Shown here: positions 20,038-29,203 of the stretch, piece by piece
Position numbering within the stretch: the stretch's first letter is position 1
How the letters are laid out: each line of letters starts with the position of its first letter
From: Pseudomonas parasichuanensis
GTDB lineage: Bacteria > Pseudomonadota > Gammaproteobacteria > Pseudomonadales > Pseudomonadaceae
Assembly: GCF_021601385.1 (NCBI RefSeq)
Contig: NZ_BQHO01000028.1
Location: forward strand, 1 to 64,000
Direction: 5' to 3'
Length of the DNA stretch: 64,000 nt
Notes under the pieces: model-generated
What the model saw: the letters and a program-made list of their open reading frames with translations, nothing else
What the model was told of the DNA's origin: nothing
The model's database searches: none
Program-made: the position numbers and the translations under genes

Positions 20038-20496
20038 CTATTCGAGCGGTTTCTCGGGTTCGATCTTGAAGTGTGCACGGGCGGTGGCGATGGGCGTGTC
20101 GCGGTCGGCCTGCCAGGCGGTGATGGCGACATTGGTCACCCGCCGGCCCTGGCGCCATAGCTGGCACTGGGCGAAGGTGTCGCGGTAGTGGCCGGCACGC
20201 AGGTAGTCGATGGAAAAATCGATGATTTTCGGGATGCTCGCGCTTTCGCTGTAGATCAGCAGGTACAGCGCCGCGGACAGCTCCATGAAACCGGCGATGA
20301 CACCGCCATGGATGGCCGGCAGCAGCGGGTTGCCGATGTTGTGCTCGCAGGCCGGCAGGCGGAACAACAGGTCGTCGCCCTGGCGCTCGCATTGGATGCC
20401 GATGAGCCCGGCGTAGGGAATCAGCGCCAACAGCGGGCGGTAGTCGCCACGGGCGTGGGCTTCGTTCAACTGCTGGCGGGTGCCTGCGGGGATCAT
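20038..20496 (-). CDS. PaaI family thioesterase (hotdog fold)
   Basis: 152 residues with the hotdog-thioesterase pattern, including the HGGVIAGFMELSAAL active-site helix region and a FSIDYLRAG strand. Likely hydrolyses acyl- or aryl-CoA in the cytosol. The ATG at 20496 has AAGGAG eight bases upstream and overlaps the stop of the preceding thioesterase gene by four bases (ATGA). The two may act together as a heteromer, or simply be an old duplication; identity between them is low by eye. Confidence 0.87.
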   Translation of the reverse strand: MIPAGTRQQLNEAHARGDYRPLLALIPYAGLIGIQCERQGDDLLFRLPACEHNIGNPLLPAIHGGVIAGFMELSAALYLLIYSESASIPKIIDFSIDYLRAGHYRDTFAQCQLWRQGRRVTNVAITAWQADRDTPIATARAHFKIEPEKPLE

Positions 20497-20969
20497 GGGC
20501 GTGGCTCCTTGAGGCTGTTGCCGAAGCGGATGCCGCCCTTGATGTCCTGGCCCAGGCGCATGAAGGTGCCGACCACCTGGCAGATCGGCTGCGACGGGTC
20601 GTCCTGGTAGGCGCTGCCCCGGGTGAAAATCACATCGCGGGTGACCCGGTAGCACTGGGCATGGCCATAGATGTCCTTGCCGGCTTCGGCCGGGTGCATA
20701 TAGTCGATGCGCAGGTCCAGGGTCGGGCATACCTCGAAACGCGGCAGCGCGCACAAGGTCGCCATACCGCAGGTGGTGTCCATCAGGGTGGTCAGCGCAC
20801 CACCATGCACCGCGCCGTTCTGCGGGTTGCCGACAATCGCCGGCGACCAGGGCAACACCAGGGTCATACCCTGGGCATCGGCGTGGTGAACGCGCATCTG
20901 CAATAGCTGGCAGTGTTTCAACGCCGAGAGAAAACGCTCGGCCATGGCCATCAATGGCGTTTCGTTCAT
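20493..20969 (-). CDS. PaaI family thioesterase (hotdog fold)
   Basis: 158 residues, hotdog fold with the characteristic NGAVHGGALTTLMDTTCG motif (active-site region), followed by LDLRIDYMHPAEAG. Acyl-CoA thioesterase of unknown substrate. I chose the ATG at 20969, preceded by GAGGG; an ATG five codons earlier (20984) is possible. First gene of a two-thioesterase operon upstream of htpG. Confidence 0.87.
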   Translation of the reverse strand: MNETPLMAMAERFLSALKHCQLLQMRVHHADAQGMTLVLPWSPAIVGNPQNGAVHGGALTTLMDTTCGMATLCALPRFEVCPTLDLRIDYMHPAEAGKDIYGHAQCYRVTRDVIFTRGSAYQDDPSQPICQVVGTFMRLGQDIKGGIRFGNSLKEPRP

Positions 20970-21039
20970 ATACCCTCGCTGCATAAAACCGGAAAAAAGT
21001 CTATATAGGCCGGGCAGTTATATATCTTTAACATTCGTG

Positions 21040-21067
21040 GAACTAATCCGCCCGCGGTGAACTCTTA
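21040..21067 (+). promoter_or_regulatory. Possible AlgU (sigma-E)-type promoter
   Basis: GAACTA (21040-21045), a 17-base spacer and TCTTA (21063-21067) resemble the AlgU consensus GAACTT-N16/17-TCTGA, about 40 bases before the small lipoprotein ATG. Two deviations make this tentative. Confidence 0.35.
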
Positions 21068-21105
21068 GGAACAAGCAAAGTTATTCCACCCAGGAGAGAC
21101 ACCCC

Positions 21106-21378
21106 ATGCGTAAACCTTTTGCTTTTGCTCTGATGCTGGCCGCTGCCATGGGCCTGGCTGCTTGCGATAAAGCGAGCGAAGACAAAGCCCAGGACGCACA
21201 GCAACACGCCGAGCAAGCCCAGGAGAAGATGGGCGAAGCTCAGGATAAGATGAACGAAGCCGCCAAGGAAAACGCCGAAGCCGCCAAAGATCAGGCCGAA
21301 GCGCAACAGAAAGCCGCCGAAGAAGCCGCCCCGGCTACTCCGGCTGCCCCAGCGCCGAGCGAGCCTGCCAAGCAGTAA
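21106..21378 (+). CDS. Small alpha-helical lipoprotein
   Basis: 90 residues with a lipoprotein signal peptide ending in the lipobox LAAC (Cys20). The mature part is a continuous charged helix built of EAxxK/AEQAQEK-type repeats (residues 25-72), then an alanine/proline-rich tail ending PAKQ. The residue after Cys is Asp, the classical inner-membrane retention signal, though that rule is uncertain in Pseudomonas. A strong AGGAGAG ribosome site precedes ATG 21106. Function unknown; an envelope-stress or spacer role is a guess. Confidence 0.85.
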   Translation: MRKPFAFALMLAAAMGLAACDKASEDKAQDAQQHAEQAQEKMGEAQDKMNEAAKENAEAAKDQAEAQQKAAEEAAPATPAAPAPSEPAKQ

Positions 21379-21390
21379 TTGGCCAATACA

Positions 21391-21418
21391 AAAAAACCCG
21401 ACAATGTCGGGTTTTTTT
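21391..21418. terminator. Bidirectional intrinsic terminator
   Basis: Stem CCCGAC/GTCGGG flanked by an A6 run on the left and T7 on the right, between the convergent lipoprotein and DUF599 genes. It can serve both. Confidence 0.88.
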
Positions 21419-21445
21419 GTGCCTGTTGGTTTTAGATGAAACGCT

Positions 21446-22195
21446 TCAGTGGGTGGTTGCCGAAGTTTCCTTGGCCGCCTCTGCCGTTGCACTTTGAGTG
21501 GGCGTGAACACCATCACTTCCAGTACATGAGAGTGGAACTCACGGCGATACAGAATGAACACTACACCGACACTCATGACCATGAACAGCCACGGGCTGA
21601 TGAACCAGCTCAACATGGCCATGCCGAAGTAGTACGAACGCAGCCCGAGGTTGAACTGGTTGGCCGCCAGGGATAGCACCCGCGCCGCTCGTGACGCGAA
21701 GGCGTTGCGCTCCTGTTCGCTTACCTGGCGCTCGCCGATCATCGGTGCCGAACCCACCAGCACCGCAGCGAAGTTGTACTGACGCATACACCAGCTGAAG
21801 GTGAAGAAGGCGTATACAAACACGGTCGCCAGGCACAGGAGCTTGATTTCCGACATGCCCTGGGAGGTCTGCTGCACCAACGGCAGGTCAGCCAACAGCG
21901 ACAACGCCCGGTCCGAGGCGCCAAGCACGGTGAGGATGCCGGCGAGGATGATCAGGGTGCTGGAGGCAAAGAACGAGGCATTGCGCTCCAGGTTGCCGAT
22001 CACGCTGGCATCGGCGATGCGGTTGTCGCGCAGCAGCATGCGGCGCATCCAGTCTTCGCGGTACAGGTGCAGCACGCTGGCCAGGCATGCTGTGTCACGG
22101 CCCTTCCACAGGGCGTAACGGGTGTAACCACCCCAGCAGAGGGCAAACCAGCTGATGGCCAGCAGATTGCCAAGGTTGTTTTGGATGAAGGTCAT
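21446..22195 (-). CDS. DUF599 domain-containing membrane protein
   Basis: 249 residues with about four hydrophobic segments (7-26, 70-95, 118-140, 190-225) and the W-G-G-Y-T-R-Y start typical of DUF599 proteins. Inner-membrane location, function unknown. Single gene between two intrinsic terminators. Confidence 0.85.
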   Translation of the reverse strand: MTFIQNNLGNLLAISWFALCWGGYTRYALWKGRDTACLASVLHLYREDWMRRMLLRDNRIADASVIGNLERNASFFASSTLIILAGILTVLGASDRALSLLADLPLVQQTSQGMSEIKLLCLATVFVYAFFTFSWCMRQYNFAAVLVGSAPMIGERQVSEQERNAFASRAARVLSLAANQFNLGLRSYYFGMAMLSWFISPWLFMVMSVGVVFILYRREFHSHVLEVMVFTPTQSATAEAAKETSATTH

Positions 22196-22311
22196 GCAGA
22201 TACCCGCACAGAAAAGAGGTAGACCGGCTTTCGACGCCTGGACTCGGTAAAAGGCACTTGTCCGGAGCTTGGTTTTTGCCGGCGATGAGGCCGGAACAGC
22301 AGGACGACAAT

Positions 22312-22340
22312 AAAAAACCCCGCACCTTTCGATGCGGGGT
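22312..22340 (-). terminator. Intrinsic terminator of brnQ
   Basis: On the minus strand, CCCCGCA (22339-22333 side) pairs with TGCGGGG (22324-22318 side) across an eight-base loop and is followed by six T residues. It lies about 70 bases after the brnQ stop. Confidence 0.88.
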
Positions 22341-22408
22341 CCTCGGTCTGCACCCTTGGTTGGCGCCCTTCGGCTTGTGGCCGGCGCCAGCCCTCAGGCT
22401 TCAACGCA

Positions 22409-23722
22409 TCAGGCCAGCACTTCGCGCGGCTTGCCGAGCATGCGGTCACAGGCCACGGCAACACCGAGGGTGATCACCGACGGCACCAGCCAGGCCAGGC
22501 CCTGCTCGCTCAGCGGCAGGTGGGCCATGGCGTCCGGCAGCATGTGCGCCAGGCTGCTGCCCTTGATCGCATCGACCATGCCGAACAGCAGCGACACCAG
22601 CATCACCGGGGCCAGGATGCGCACCGGCGAATTCCACAGCTCTTTGACGAAGCTCAGGCCCACCACCACGATGCACGGCGGGTAGATCGCGGTGAGCACC
22701 GGGATCGAGAACATGATCAGCTTGGTCAGGCCAAGGTTGGAGATCAGCAGCGAGAAGCCCGCCAGGATCACCACCAGGGCGCGGTACGACAGCGGCAGGA
22801 TCTGGCTGAAGTACTCGGCGCAGGCGCAGGTCAGGCCAACCGCGGTCACCAGGCAGGCCAGGGCGATCAGCACGGCGAGGAAGCCGCTGCCCAGCGAACC
22901 GAAGGTGTGCTGTACGTAGGCATGCAGAACGGCGGCACCGTTGGTGGCGTCTGCGGCGATGTCATGGCTGCCCGCGCCCAGGCGGAACAGGCTGACGTAC
23001 ACCAGCGCAAGGCCCACGCCGGCGATCAGGCCGGCGATGATGGCATAGCGGGTGATCAGCTTAGGCGACTCCACGCCGCGCGAACGGATGGCGTTGACGA
23101 TGACGATGCCAAAGACCAGCGCGCCGAGGGTGTCCATGGTCAGGTAGCCGTTGATGAAACCCTGGGAGAACGGCGCGGCAACGTATTGCGGCTGCGCTTC
23201 ACCGATGGTGCCTGCCGGCAGCATGAACGCGGCAATGCCGAGGGCGGCCAGGGCGATGATCTTCAGCGGGGCGAGGAAGCGGCCGACAGTATCGAGCAGT
23301 TTGCCCGGATACATCGACACGGCCAGCACCACGAGGAAATACACCAGGCTGTAGATGAACAGCGCCAGCGGGCTTTCACCGGTCAGCGGGGCCACGCCCA
23401 CCTCGAACGAGACGGTCGCGGTGCGCGGGGTGGCGAACAGCGGGCCGACCGAGAGGTAGCACACGGCCGCCAGCAGGCCGCCGAAGAACTTGCCGATCGG
23501 GCTGCTCAGGGCGTCCATGCCGCCACCGACCTTGGCCAGGGCGACCACGGTGATGACCGGCAGGCCAACCGCGGTAACGAGGAAGCCCAATGCCGCCATC
23601 CACACGTGTGGACCGGACTGCAAGCCAACGATAGGCGGGAAGATGATATTGCCGGCGCCAACAAAAAGCGCAAACGTCATAAAGCCAAGTGCCAGGATAT
23701 CCTGGCCTTTTAACACTTTCAT
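22409..23722 (-). CDS. brnQ: Branched-chain amino acid transport carrier BrnQ/BraB
   Basis: 437 residues with about 12 hydrophobic segments. The N-terminus [21 protein letters not shown] is the LIVCS-family signature. Inner-membrane Na+ or H+ coupled symporter for Leu, Ile and Val. Its place next to sucD matches braB of P. aeruginosa. Single gene with its own terminator; the 459-base upstream region contains an inverted repeat that could be an operator. Confidence 0.93.
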   Translation of the reverse strand: MKVLKGQDILALGFMTFALFVGAGNIIFPPIVGLQSGPHVWMAALGFLVTAVGLPVITVVALAKVGGGMDALSSPIGKFFGGLLAAVCYLSVGPLFATPRTATVSFEVGVAPLTGESPLALFIYSLVYFLVVLAVSMYPGKLLDTVGRFLAPLKIIALAALGIAAFMLPAGTIGEAQPQYVAAPFSQGFINGYLTMDTLGALVFGIVIVNAIRSRGVESPKLITRYAIIAGLIAGVGLALVYVSLFRLGAGSHDIAADATNGAAVLHAYVQHTFGSLGSGFLAVLIALACLVTAVGLTCACAEYFSQILPLSYRALVVILAGFSLLISNLGLTKLIMFSIPVLTAIYPPCIVVVGLSFVKELWNSPVRILAPVMLVSLLFGMVDAIKGSSLAHMLPDAMAHLPLSEQGLAWLVPSVITLGVAVACDRMLGKPREVLA

Positions 23723-23864
23723 TTAAGGTAGTACCACACTGCTGAAATCGGGGTTCGTGAGGGAATTTCCCCATGAATGAGGGAAATGTTGCCCGGCTTG
23801 ATGAGCCAGACCCGTTTAGCGTGTCGTTCCCTTTTGGGGCACGGGCACAGAGTGAACGCGTAGA

Positions 23865-23884
23865 TTAACCGTTTTACCGGTTAA
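23865..23884. repeat. Inverted repeat, possible operator of brnQ
   Basis: TTAACCG and CGGTTAA separated by six bases, about 140 bases upstream of the brnQ ATG. Symmetric AT-rich arms suggest a dimeric regulator site; which regulator is unknown. Confidence 0.4.
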
Positions 23885-24040
23885 ACGCACTGTGACGGTA
23901 CTGCTTGTCCGATGTGCGTATGTGTTTGTCGTCTGGATGACCGTGTTCGGCGACAATTTATTGCGGATCCGGACGGATGTCTGGTTGAAAATTCTGATAA
24001 GGATGATCGATTTTCCATCATCGCCCGTGCCTAGCACTTC

Positions 24041-24081
24041 GCGGGTAAATCGCAGCGACGAACCGCCGCTCCCACAGGACC
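24041..24081 (-). repeat. Single degenerate REP element
   Basis: The minus strand carries the CTGTGGGAGCGGCGGTTCGT ... TTTACCCGCGAAG pattern widespread in fluorescent pseudomonads. A partial CTGTGGGA copy follows near 24105. Confidence 0.6.
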
Positions 24082-24130
24082 TGCTCCGCCCCTGCCGGCG
24101 TTAAGGGCCTGTGGGAAGCTCCACAACGAC

Positions 24131-24154
24131 AAAGGCCACCCGAAGGTGGCCTTT
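24131..24154 (-). terminator. Intrinsic terminator of the suc operon
   Basis: Ten-base perfect stem (24131-24140 with 24145-24154) and a four-base CGAA loop (TTCG on the minus strand), 28 bases past the sucD stop. The stem ends in TTT. Confidence 0.8.
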
Positions 24155-24181
24155 GTGCGCGTGGGGGGTACTACGTGTTAC

Positions 24182-25066
24182 TTACTTCTTGGCTTCCCAG
24201 CCAGTCAGCTCGGCCAGGGCCTTGCCGATGTCAGCCAGGGAACGCACGGTCTTCACACCAGCGTCCTGCAGGGCGGCGAACTTCTCGTCCGCAGTGCCCT
24301 TGCCGCCGGAAATGATGGCGCCAGCGTGGCCCATGCGCTTGCCCGCAGGAGCGGTCACACCAGCGATGTAGGAAACCACTGGCTTGGTCACGTGGGCCTT
24401 GATGTAGGCCGCGGCTTCTTCTTCAGCCGAACCGCCGATCTCACCGATCATGACGATCGCTTCGGTCTTCGGGTCTTCCTGGAACAGCTTCAGGATGTCG
24501 ATGAAGTTGGAGCCTGGGATCGGGTCACCGCCGATGCCGACGCAGGTCGACTGGCCGAAGCCGGCGTCGGTGGTCTGCTTGACGGCTTCGTAGGTCAGGG
24601 TGCCGGAACGCGACACGATACCGACCTTGCCTGGCAGGTGGATGTGGCCTGGCATGATGCCGATCTTGCACTCGCCCGGGGTGATGACACCTGGGCAGTT
24701 AGGGCCGATCAGGGTAACGCCCAGCTCGTCGCACTTGACCTTGGCGTCCAGCATGTCGAGGGTAGGAATACCCTCGGTGATGCAGACGATCAGCTTGATG
24801 CCACCGAAGGCAGCTTCCAGGATCGAGTCTTTGCAGAACGGAGCCGGAACGTAGATCACCGAAGCGTCAGCGCCGGTCGCTTGCACAGCTTCCTTGACGG
24901 TGTTGAACACCGGCAGGCCCAGGTGGGTGGTGCCACCCTTGCCTGGGGTGACGCCGCCGACCATCTTGGTGCCGTAGGCGATGGCTTGTTCGGAGTGGAA
25001 AGTACCCTGCGAGCCGGTGAAGCCCTGGCAGATGACTTTGGTGTCTTTATTGATCAGGACGCTCAT
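24182..25066 (-). CDS. sucD: Succinyl-CoA synthetase alpha subunit
   Basis: 294 residues. With SucC converts succinyl-CoA, ADP and Pi to succinate, CoA and ATP in the TCA cycle. CoA-binding Rossmann domain with [10 protein letters not shown] (15-24) and the phospho-histidine loop at His247 (KRMGHAGAI). The ATG at 25066 overlaps the sucC stop by one base, so the two subunits are coupled. Last gene of the sdh-suc cluster. Confidence 0.97.
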   Translation of the reverse strand: MSVLINKDTKVICQGFTGSQGTFHSEQAIAYGTKMVGGVTPGKGGTTHLGLPVFNTVKEAVQATGADASVIYVPAPFCKDSILEAAFGGIKLIVCITEGIPTLDMLDAKVKCDELGVTLIGPNCPGVITPGECKIGIMPGHIHLPGKVGIVSRSGTLTYEAVKQTTDAGFGQSTCVGIGGDPIPGSNFIDILKLFQEDPKTEAIVMIGEIGGSAEEEAAAYIKAHVTKPVVSYIAGVTAPAGKRMGHAGAIISGGKGTADEKFAALQDAGVKTVRSLADIGKALAELTGWEAKK

Positions 25067-26232
25067 TACTTGCCCTCCGCAGCTTTTACAACTTGTTGAG
25101 CAGCGTCGGTCAGGCTGGTTGCCGCAATGATGTTCAAACCGCTTTCTGCCAGTACTTTAGCGCCCAGTTCGGCGTTGTTGCCTTCGAGGCGAACGACGAC
25201 CGGAACTTTAACGCCGACTTCTTTCACTGCACCGATGATGCCTTCGGCAATCATGTCGCAGCGAACGATGCCGCCGAAGATGTTGACCAGAACGGCCGCG
25301 ACATTGCTGTCGGACAGAATGATCTTGAACGCTTCGGTAACGCGCTCTTTGGTGGCGCCGCCGCCAACGTCGAGGAAGTTGGCGGGTTTGCCGCCGTGCA
25401 GGTTGACGATGTCCATGGTACCCATGGCCAGGCCGGCACCGTTGACCATGCAGCCGATGTTGCCTTCCAGCGCGACGTAGTTCAGCTCGAAGCTGGCTGC
25501 GTGGGCTTCACGAGGATCGTCCTGGGACGGGTCGTGGAAGGTTTTCAGCTTAGGCTGACGGTACATGGCGTTTGCGTCGATGTTGATCTTCGCATCCAGG
25601 CAGTGCAGGTCGCCGTCGGCCTTGATGACCAGCGGGTTGACTTCCAGCAGGGCCAGGTCGTGCTCTTTGAACAGCTTGGCCAGGCCTACGAAAATCTTGG
25701 CGAACTGTGCAACTTGCTTGCCTTCCAGACCCAGCTGGAATGCCAGTTCACGACCCTGGAACGGCTGAGCGCCGACCAGCGGATCGATAGTCGCCTTGAT
25801 GATCTTCTCAGGAGTGTCGTGAGCGACCTTCTCGATGTCCACGCCACCTTCGGTGGAAGCCATGAACACGATGCGGCGGCTCGAGCGATCGACTACAGCG
25901 CCCAGGTACAGCTCTTTGGCGATGTCAGTGCAGGATTCGACCAGGATCTTGGTCACTGGCTGACCATTGGCGTCGGTCTGGTAGGTCACCAGACGCTTGC
26001 CCAGCCACTGGGCAGCGAACGCCTTGGCGTCTTCCTTGCTGCGAACCAGCTTGACGCCGCCCGCTTTACCGCGACCACCCGCGTGAACCTGGGCTTTAAC
26101 AACCCACTCGGAACCGCCGATCTTGTCGCAGGCTTCTGCTGCAGCTTCAGGGGTGTCGACTGCGAAACCCTTGGAAACTGGCAGGCCGTATTCAGCGAAC
26201 AGCTGCTTACCCTGATACTCGTGAAGATTCAT
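25066..26232 (-). CDS. sucC: Succinyl-CoA synthetase beta subunit
   Basis: 388 residues. ATP-grasp domain ([12 protein letters not shown] start, [17 protein letters not shown] nucleotide-binding stretch) and C-terminal CoA-ligase domain with [10 protein letters not shown]. Gives the nucleotide specificity of the SucCD complex. Separated by 172 bases from lpd upstream, and overlaps sucD. Confidence 0.97.
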   Translation of the reverse strand: MNLHEYQGKQLFAEYGLPVSKGFAVDTPEAAAEACDKIGGSEWVVKAQVHAGGRGKAGGVKLVRSKEDAKAFAAQWLGKRLVTYQTDANGQPVTKILVESCTDIAKELYLGAVVDRSSRRIVFMASTEGGVDIEKVAHDTPEKIIKATIDPLVGAQPFQGRELAFQLGLEGKQVAQFAKIFVGLAKLFKEHDLALLEVNPLVIKADGDLHCLDAKINIDANAMYRQPKLKTFHDPSQDDPREAHAASFELNYVALEGNIGCMVNGAGLAMGTMDIVNLHGGKPANFLDVGGGATKERVTEAFKIILSDSNVAAVLVNIFGGIVRCDMIAEGIIGAVKEVGVKVPVVVRLEGNNAELGAKVLAESGLNIIAATSLTDAAQQVVKAAEGK

Positions 26233-26404
26233 GCTTTTTACCGTCTTCGTTAGGTACTGCGCTTCGGCGCTGCGCCATTACTGGCGCCGCACCACCTGTG
26301 ACCGTTGACCCCGGGTTTTCCCGTGTGATCCGGTCCGGCGGACGTTCCGCGGTGAGTCTTGCACGCAAGACCCACGACGGGCAGCCCGCCGTGGTTTCTT
26401 ATAA
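26233..26404. other. lpd-sucC intergenic region with hairpins
   Basis: 172 bases with no gene. Near 26370-26393 an 11-base inverted repeat (one mismatch) forms a tight hairpin about 12 bases past the lpd stop. It has no T tract on the minus strand, so it may be a processing or partial-termination signal inside the operon. Confidence 0.4.
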
Positions 26405-27931
<1,527 letters not shown>

Positions 27932-27937
27932 GCGCGA

Positions 27938-29161
27938 TTAGATGTCCAGCAGCAGGCGAGACGGATCTTCCAGCAGGTTCTTGATGGTCACCAGGAAGGT
28001 TACCGCTTCCTTGCCGTCGATCAGGCGGTGATCGTAGGACAGCGCCAGGTACATCATCGGGCGGATTACCACCTGGCCGTTGATGGCCATCGGACGCTGG
28101 ATGATGTTGTGCATGCCGAGAATGGCAGCCTGCGGCGGGTTGACGATCGGGGTCGACATCATCGAGCCGAAGGTACCACCGTTGGTGATGGTGAAGGTAC
28201 CGCCGGTCATCTCTTCGATCGACAGTTTGCCGTCACGGGCTTTCTTGCCGAAAGTGGCGATGCCGTTCTCGATTTCTGCCAGGCTCATCGACTCGGCGTT
28301 ACGCAGAACCGGAACCACCAGGCCGCGGTCGCTGGAGACGGCAACGCCGACGTCAGCAAAACCGTGGTAGACGATGTCGTTGCCGTCGATCGAGGCGTTG
28401 ACTGCCGGGAAACGCTTCAGCGCTTCGGTGGCTGCCTTGACGAAGAACGACATGAAGCCCAGGCGTACGCCGTTGTGGGTCTTCTCGAACAGGTCCTTGT
28501 ACTTCGAACGCAGGGCCATGACTTCGGTCATGTCGACTTCGTTGAAGGTGGTCAGCATGGCCATGTTCGACTGGGCTTCGACCAGGCGCTCGGCGATCTT
28601 GGCGCGCAGGCGGGTCATCGGCACGCGCTTCTCGGTGCGGTCGCCAGCGGCAACCACCACAGCGGCGGCAGCGGCAGCAGGCTTGGCAGCCGGAGCGGCG
28701 GCAGGCGCCGACTTCTTGTTGGCAACGGCTGCAACCACGTCTTCCTTGGTGACGCGACCGCCTTTGCCGGTGCCGGCAACGGTAGCCAGGTCGATGCCGT
28801 TCTCTTCAGCCAGCTTGCGCGCGGCTGGAGCGGCAACCGGGTCGTCTTCACCAGCGTCGGCGGCAGCGGCGGCCGGGGCAGCGGCCGGGGCAGCGGCGGC
28901 GGCAGGCGCAGCGGCAGCAGCGCCGCCTTCAACGATCGAACCCAGCACTTCGTCGGACAGGACGGTGTCGCCCTCGCCCTTGACGATGGCGCCCAGCACG
29001 CCGTCGGCGGTGGCCAGCACTTCCAGGACGACCTTGTCGGTCTCGATGTCGACGATCAGCTCGTCACGCTTGACGGCGTCGCCCGGCTGCTTGTGCCAGG
29101 TGGCAACGGTGCCATCGGCAACCGATTCCGGGAAGGTTGGGGCTTTGATCTCGATAGCCAT
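27938..29161 (-). CDS. sucB: Dihydrolipoyl succinyltransferase (E2 of 2-oxoglutarate dehydrogenase)
   Basis: 407 residues. One N-terminal lipoyl domain (lipoyl Lys43 in [11 protein letters not shown]), an alanine/proline-rich linker (about 82-110), an E3-binding domain ([23 protein letters not shown]), a second Ala-rich linker and the catalytic acyltransferase domain with His378 (YDHRLIDG). Core of the 2-oxoglutarate dehydrogenase complex. 42 bases separate it from sucA. Confidence 0.97.
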
Positions 29162-29203
29162 TATCTGTGTTTCCTTAAATTCGGTTTCAGGTGCGCGAAG
29201 GCG

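Larger units (their letters stand above)
23723..24181. other. Gene-free region between brnQ and sucD
   Basis: 459 bases without a convincing gene; the short ORFs here lack ribosome sites. It holds the brnQ upstream region with a 7-base inverted repeat (23865-23884), a degenerate REP element (24041-24081) and the sucCD terminator (24131-24154). The left half is less GC-rich than its surroundings. Confidence 0.6.

Noticed and set aside
20038-20969. Tandem thioesterases as a recent duplication
   Set aside because: Apart from the hotdog motif, the two sequences differ clearly, so they are old paralogues or independent family members.
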